This document shows, piece by piece, positions 61,221 to 64,000 of a stretch of 64,000 bases of DNA. Position 1 is the first letter of the stretch. The number at the start of each line of letters is the position of its first letter. The notes under the pieces were generated by a model, which worked only from the letters and a program-made list of their open reading frames with translations, was not told the DNA's origin and made no database searches. A program made the translations under genes and the position numbers. Source of the stretch: Limibacter armeniacum (GTDB lineage Bacteria > Bacteroidota > Bacteroidia > Cytophagales > Flammeovirgaceae); the NCBI RefSeq assembly GCF_036880985.1, contig NZ_JBAJNO010000009.1, forward strand, positions 1,798,001 through 1,862,000. The letters are read 5' to 3'.

Positions 61221-62312
61221 TTATTCAGTAAACAACTTCAAGTGAGTGATCACTTTTTCAGGTGCTTCGTATTCGAATTCGATCTCATCATCGTCTTTCA
61301 CCTTACGCAAGCCCTCCAGAAGGATCTTTTCATCAGGATTCAATCCTTTGCTTACTGCATACAGATCTTCCATTTCAGCACCGATTGTCACTTCTCTTTG
61401 TTTCACTTTGTGCTCTTTATCTACAACAAAGACATATTTCTTATCTAAGATCTCAAAAGTCGCCTTCTGAGGAATGATGATAGCATCTTTAAGTGGCTCA
61501 ACCATCAAGATATTACCGGTTTCGCCATGTCTTAAAAGACCCTCTGGATTAGGGAATGTCGCTCTGAATGGGATGTTACCTGTCTCATTGTTGAAGTCAG
61601 CTTCAATTGTCTCCACCAAACCTGAGTGTGAGAATATCTTGTTGTTAGCCATCAGCAGGCTTACTTCTTTGAGGTCACTATCCTCTTTCAGTTCAGTTTT
61701 GTAATCCAAGTATTCTGCTTCAGGAACATTGAAGTACACCCACATCTTGCTGTTGTCTGAAAGGTTCGAAAGCAACTCACCCTCATCAATCAAGCTACCA
61801 AGTCTTACGTGGAAGCGGTCAATGATTCCATCAAAAGGAGCCCTGATTTCTGTAAACTGAAGGTGTACTTGCGCCAATGCCAGTTCAGCATTTGCCTTTT
61901 CATATTTGGCTTTCGCCATAGCCAACTCATTTGGAGCAACGACGTTGCTATCAGCTAGCTTTTTTGTGTTTTGGTATTCAATTTCTGCAAAGTTGGCTTC
62001 CGCTTTAGCCTTCTTCAGCTCAGCTTCATACAGGTTGGGCATAATTCTGAAAAGAAGCTGTCCTTTTCTAACAGTCTGGCCTTCATCCACATAAATCTTT
62101 TCCAGATAGCCTCTTTCTTGAGCACGAAGCTCAATGTGCTGTATTGATTTTATTTGGGACACATAATCTTTGGTAATTGAAGTATCCATTTTTATAGGGC
62201 TTGTCACCAAAAACTTGGTAGCCTCTTTTTTCTCTTCTTTGTGTGATTCACAGCTTGTAGCGCACAGCAAAGCATACAAGCCCAAGCTCATGAGCATGAG
62301 AATTCTCTTCAT
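61221..62312 (-). CDS. RND efflux periplasmic adaptor (MFP) lipoprotein
   Basis: Protein of 363 residues with lipobox TSC (Cys21). The adaptor layout is visible: YVSQIKSIQHIELRAQERGYLEKIYVDEGQTVRKGQLLF (lipoyl-like half, in parts), helical hairpin EAELKKAKAEANFAEIEYQ, second half APFDGIIDRFHVRLGSLIDEGELL, and the membrane-proximal domain with VEPLKDAIIIPQKATFEIL. It links the permease to the outer membrane channel. First gene of the operon, 25 bases upstream of the permease gene. Confidence 0.95.
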   Translation of the reverse strand: MKRILMLMSLGLYALLCATSCESHKEEKKEATKFLVTSPIKMDTSITKDYVSQIKSIQHIELRAQERGYLEKIYVDEGQTVRKGQLLFRIMPNLYEAELKKAKAEANFAEIEYQNTKKLADSNVVAPNELAMAKAKYEKANAELALAQVHLQFTEIRAPFDGIIDRFHVRLGSLIDEGELLSNLSDNSKMWVYFNVPEAEYLDYKTELKEDSDLKEVSLLMANNKIFSHSGLVETIEADFNNETGNIPFRATFPNPEGLLRHGETGNILMVEPLKDAIIIPQKATFEILDKKYVFVVDKEHKVKQREVTIGAEMEDLYAVSKGLNPDEKILLEGLRKVKDDDEIEFEYEAPEKVITHLKLFTE

Positions 62313-62488
62313 AATAATTTTGCTTTTAAAGCAGTAAATGTTGATTAATCTAAACCTAAGAGATGTATAAACACGATGCGCTGGATATCATGAGTAGCAT
62401 AAGCATAATGCTACCGTGATTTCAGGCATAAAAAATACGCATAGGGAAAAGGCAGACAAAAGGAGATCTGTCTACGCAAAATAAGTCA

Positions 62489-62908
62489 TCATATTCTCAA
62501 AACTCGAAATTTGAGATATCGACTATAAGTTGGAAAATATGAAAAATGTCTTTTGTAGGGAGTAAACTTCTCGGTATAGTAGCTAAAAAGTCCCGAGTGG
62601 ATATAAAAAGCAGTATGAAGGTCTTTATTGTACTCTAAATTCTTTTTAGAGTGAGAAGACTCGTTTTCTTCTTCCTCAATGTCGAGGAGATGACCTTTAT
62701 TAGGTGCTTTTTTCTTACCCGACTGGGTAGCTTTGATGTGTAATGCAATGTCACTTTGGACTTTGCCCAAATTTGTTTGGTATGAACTATCAAGAACCTT
62801 TACTTCCGAAAGGGCACTACGATCCTGATCTGTATTGGCATACAGTTGGCTAAGTCCACTTAGCAGGATAATGCAGAGCGATATAAAAATTCTAAGTAAA
62901 GTTTTCAT
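62489..62908 (-). CDS. Small secreted protein upstream of the efflux operon
   Basis: Protein of 139 residues from the ATG at 62908, with a signal peptide (about 1-25, ending LYANT). The mature part is basic and rich in Lys and Ser with an acidic stretch (LDIEEEENESSHSKK), and ends in aromatic residues (KRHFSYFPTYSRYLKF). No recognised family. It is 176 bases upstream of the adaptor gene on the same strand and could be co-transcribed with the efflux pump; function unknown. Confidence 0.6.
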   Translation of the reverse strand: MKTLLRIFISLCIILLSGLSQLYANTDQDRSALSEVKVLDSSYQTNLGKVQSDIALHIKATQSGKKKAPNKGHLLDIEEEENESSHSKKNLEYNKDLHTAFYIHSGLFSYYTEKFTPYKRHFSYFPTYSRYLKFRVLRI

Positions 62909-62981
62909 AATTACGGCTTCAAACTTATACAAAGTTGTTTATACAGGCAAGATGAAAGTGTTAAAGGTTGTTACTTACTAG

Positions 62982-62993
62982 TGACAATTGTCA
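62982..62993. promoter_or_regulatory. Perfect 12-bp palindrome, possible operator
   Basis: TGACAATTGTCA is a perfect dyad 74 bases upstream of the small secreted protein and efflux operon. It suits a dimeric repressor, but none is nearby. The rest of the 62909-63432 gap (524 bases) has no gene I can support. Confidence 0.35.
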
Positions 62994-63432
62994 TTGGAAT
63001 CAACCTATGGGGCTATCGAACACTCTACTGAAAATAATATTCTCTACATTATCATCAATATATAATAACCAAAAATTTTACTTGGAGAGGTACAGTTATT
63101 GATATGGTATTTCACGTAATTGAGAAATTGTTCATACTCTTTTTTTTAGTGTACTTTTTCAAGTCATTGAATGGTTGTATTTTGCAGCCACTATTAGCAT
63201 TATGGGAGTGAGGTAATTAAAACAACCACGATACACAACTGAATTTCAATCAAATGAAATCCATTCTGAAGTTCCAGTTTATTCCATCTCCATCATGGAT
63301 GCTTTAAAAAATTGCGACCATCAATAAAGTGTCGTTTAACCATGCATTAAAATGTCTTTTCCTGCCATGATGGGCTTAGACATTTCAAATGTGGACTTCA
63401 ATACTATCAGATTTATAAATACGCGAACAATA

Positions 63433-64000
63433 ATGTATTCAAAAGTTATTAAAATACTTTGGGTCCTATTTGGTTTGGGAGTGATTTGCGCTTTTATGTT
63501 TGCCATATCTCTTAAACAAAACTGGTTTAACCTTTACGGAGGATTTCCGGACCCAAGCGTACTGGAAAACCCTGAAACGGAACTAGCTTCCGAACTTTAC
63601 TCTGCTGACGGTGTAATGCTGGGCAAATACTTCCGTGAGAACAGGACTAACATTCGTTATGAAGACCTTTCTCCTAACCTGATTAAATCACTGTACGCCT
63701 CAGAAGATATCCGTTTTGACGAACACAGTGGTATTGACTTGCGTGCCACTGCGGCAATTCCATTCTCATTTCTAAGAGGTGTAAAGAGAGGGTCAAGTAC
63801 CTTGACGCAACAGTTGGCAAAAAACCTATTCAACACACGTCGTTCAGATGAGCTTAAAGGCAAACTGAGTGATGTTAAGTTGTTAGGTCTTGTCATCAAC
63901 AAATTCAAGGAGTGGATATTGGCTATAGAGCTTGAACGTTCTTACACCAAAAAGGAAATCATGGAAATGTATCTGAATACTGTTGACTTTGGCAGTAATG
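63433..64000 (+). CDS. Class A penicillin-binding protein (PBP1a-like), 5' part
   Basis: The frame from the ATG at 63433 runs open to the window end (189 residues visible). A membrane anchor (about 5-27) is followed by the glycosyltransferase family 51 domain. The catalytic Glu91 is in SEDIRFDEHSG, the second motif is GSSTLTQQLAKNLF (120-133), and ERSYTKKEIMEMYLNTV covers the third motif. It polymerises lipid II in peptidoglycan; the transpeptidase domain expected beyond the window is not seen. Single gene at the edge, so operon membership is unknown. Confidence 0.95.
   Translation, partial: MYSKVIKILWVLFGLGVICAFMFAISLKQNWFNLYGGFPDPSVLENPETELASELYSADGVMLGKYFRENRTNIRYEDLSPNLIKSLYASEDIRFDEHSGIDLRATAAIPFSFLRGVKRGSSTLTQQLAKNLFNTRRSDELKGKLSDVKLLGLVINKFKEWILAIELERSYTKKEIMEMYLNTVDFGSN

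Overview
The window looks like a chromosomal segment of a marine or sediment member of the Bacteroidota, probably the order Cytophagales (Flammeovirga/Limibacter-like). The grounds are indirect but agree with each other. Two secreted amylases carry type IX secretion (T9SS) C-terminal sorting domains, and a PorW/SprE-type T9SS lipoprotein is present. There is a TonB receptor with a carboxypeptidase-like N-terminal domain, an RprY-like response regulator, a 'choice-of-anchor I' lipoprotein and a DUF6952-type small protein. The F-ATPase locus lacks atpD and atpC. Several intergenic regions carry the Bacteroidota promoter form TTG-N17..23-TAnnTTTG. No tRNA, rRNA or CRISPR array was recognised.

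Layout. 0-8.4 kb: a two-component system divergent from a lipoprotein gene, with helically phased TTAACC repeats between them; then a SnoaL-like protein, a group III truncated globin, a FrnE/DsbA-like protein, a BatC-like TPR protein, a dienelactone hydrolase and a PhnA-type protein. 8.4-15.8 kb: a PIG-L deacetylase and two large secreted GH13 amylases with duplicated starch-binding modules. 16-26 kb: a PLP enzyme, a flavin monooxygenase, a GAF histidine kinase, a peroxiredoxin-thioredoxin-DUF6952 cluster and a three-gene envelope operon of unknown function. 26-29 kb: H-NOX, hybrid kinase and DUF3050, probably one operon for nitric oxide or redox sensing. 29-31 kb: an overlapping DUF3037/HipA-like kinase pair and a tyrosine phosphatase.

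30.9-34 kb is the most unusual stretch. A 547-base AT-rich gap holds a cluster of DnaA-box-like 9-mers (candidate replication origin). It is followed by dispersed-repeat-like hairpins, a 5'-truncated McrC remnant, a RAYT (REP-associated) transposase with a REP-like palindrome inside its own reading frame, and an HTH protein with a very basic tail and no transposase catalytic domain.

34-45 kb: a J-domain protein, mnmE, a small lipoprotein paralogous to the one at 2.6 kb, a thiol-peroxidase-like protein, a TonB receptor, a choice-of-anchor I lipoprotein, a YchJ protein and a short protein resembling the N-terminal part of PrnB. 45-53.6 kb: F-ATPase genes (gamma, alpha, delta, b, c, a, an AtpI-like protein), with an AtpZ-like gene, bactofilin and an M23 peptidase upstream. 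54-62.9 kb: the PorW-like lipoprotein and a complete RND tripartite efflux operon with a small secreted protein. 63.4 kb to the end: the 5' part of a class A penicillin-binding protein.

Coordinates of regulatory elements come from reading the sequence by eye. Family assignments come from recognised motifs and remembered family sequences, not from database searches.
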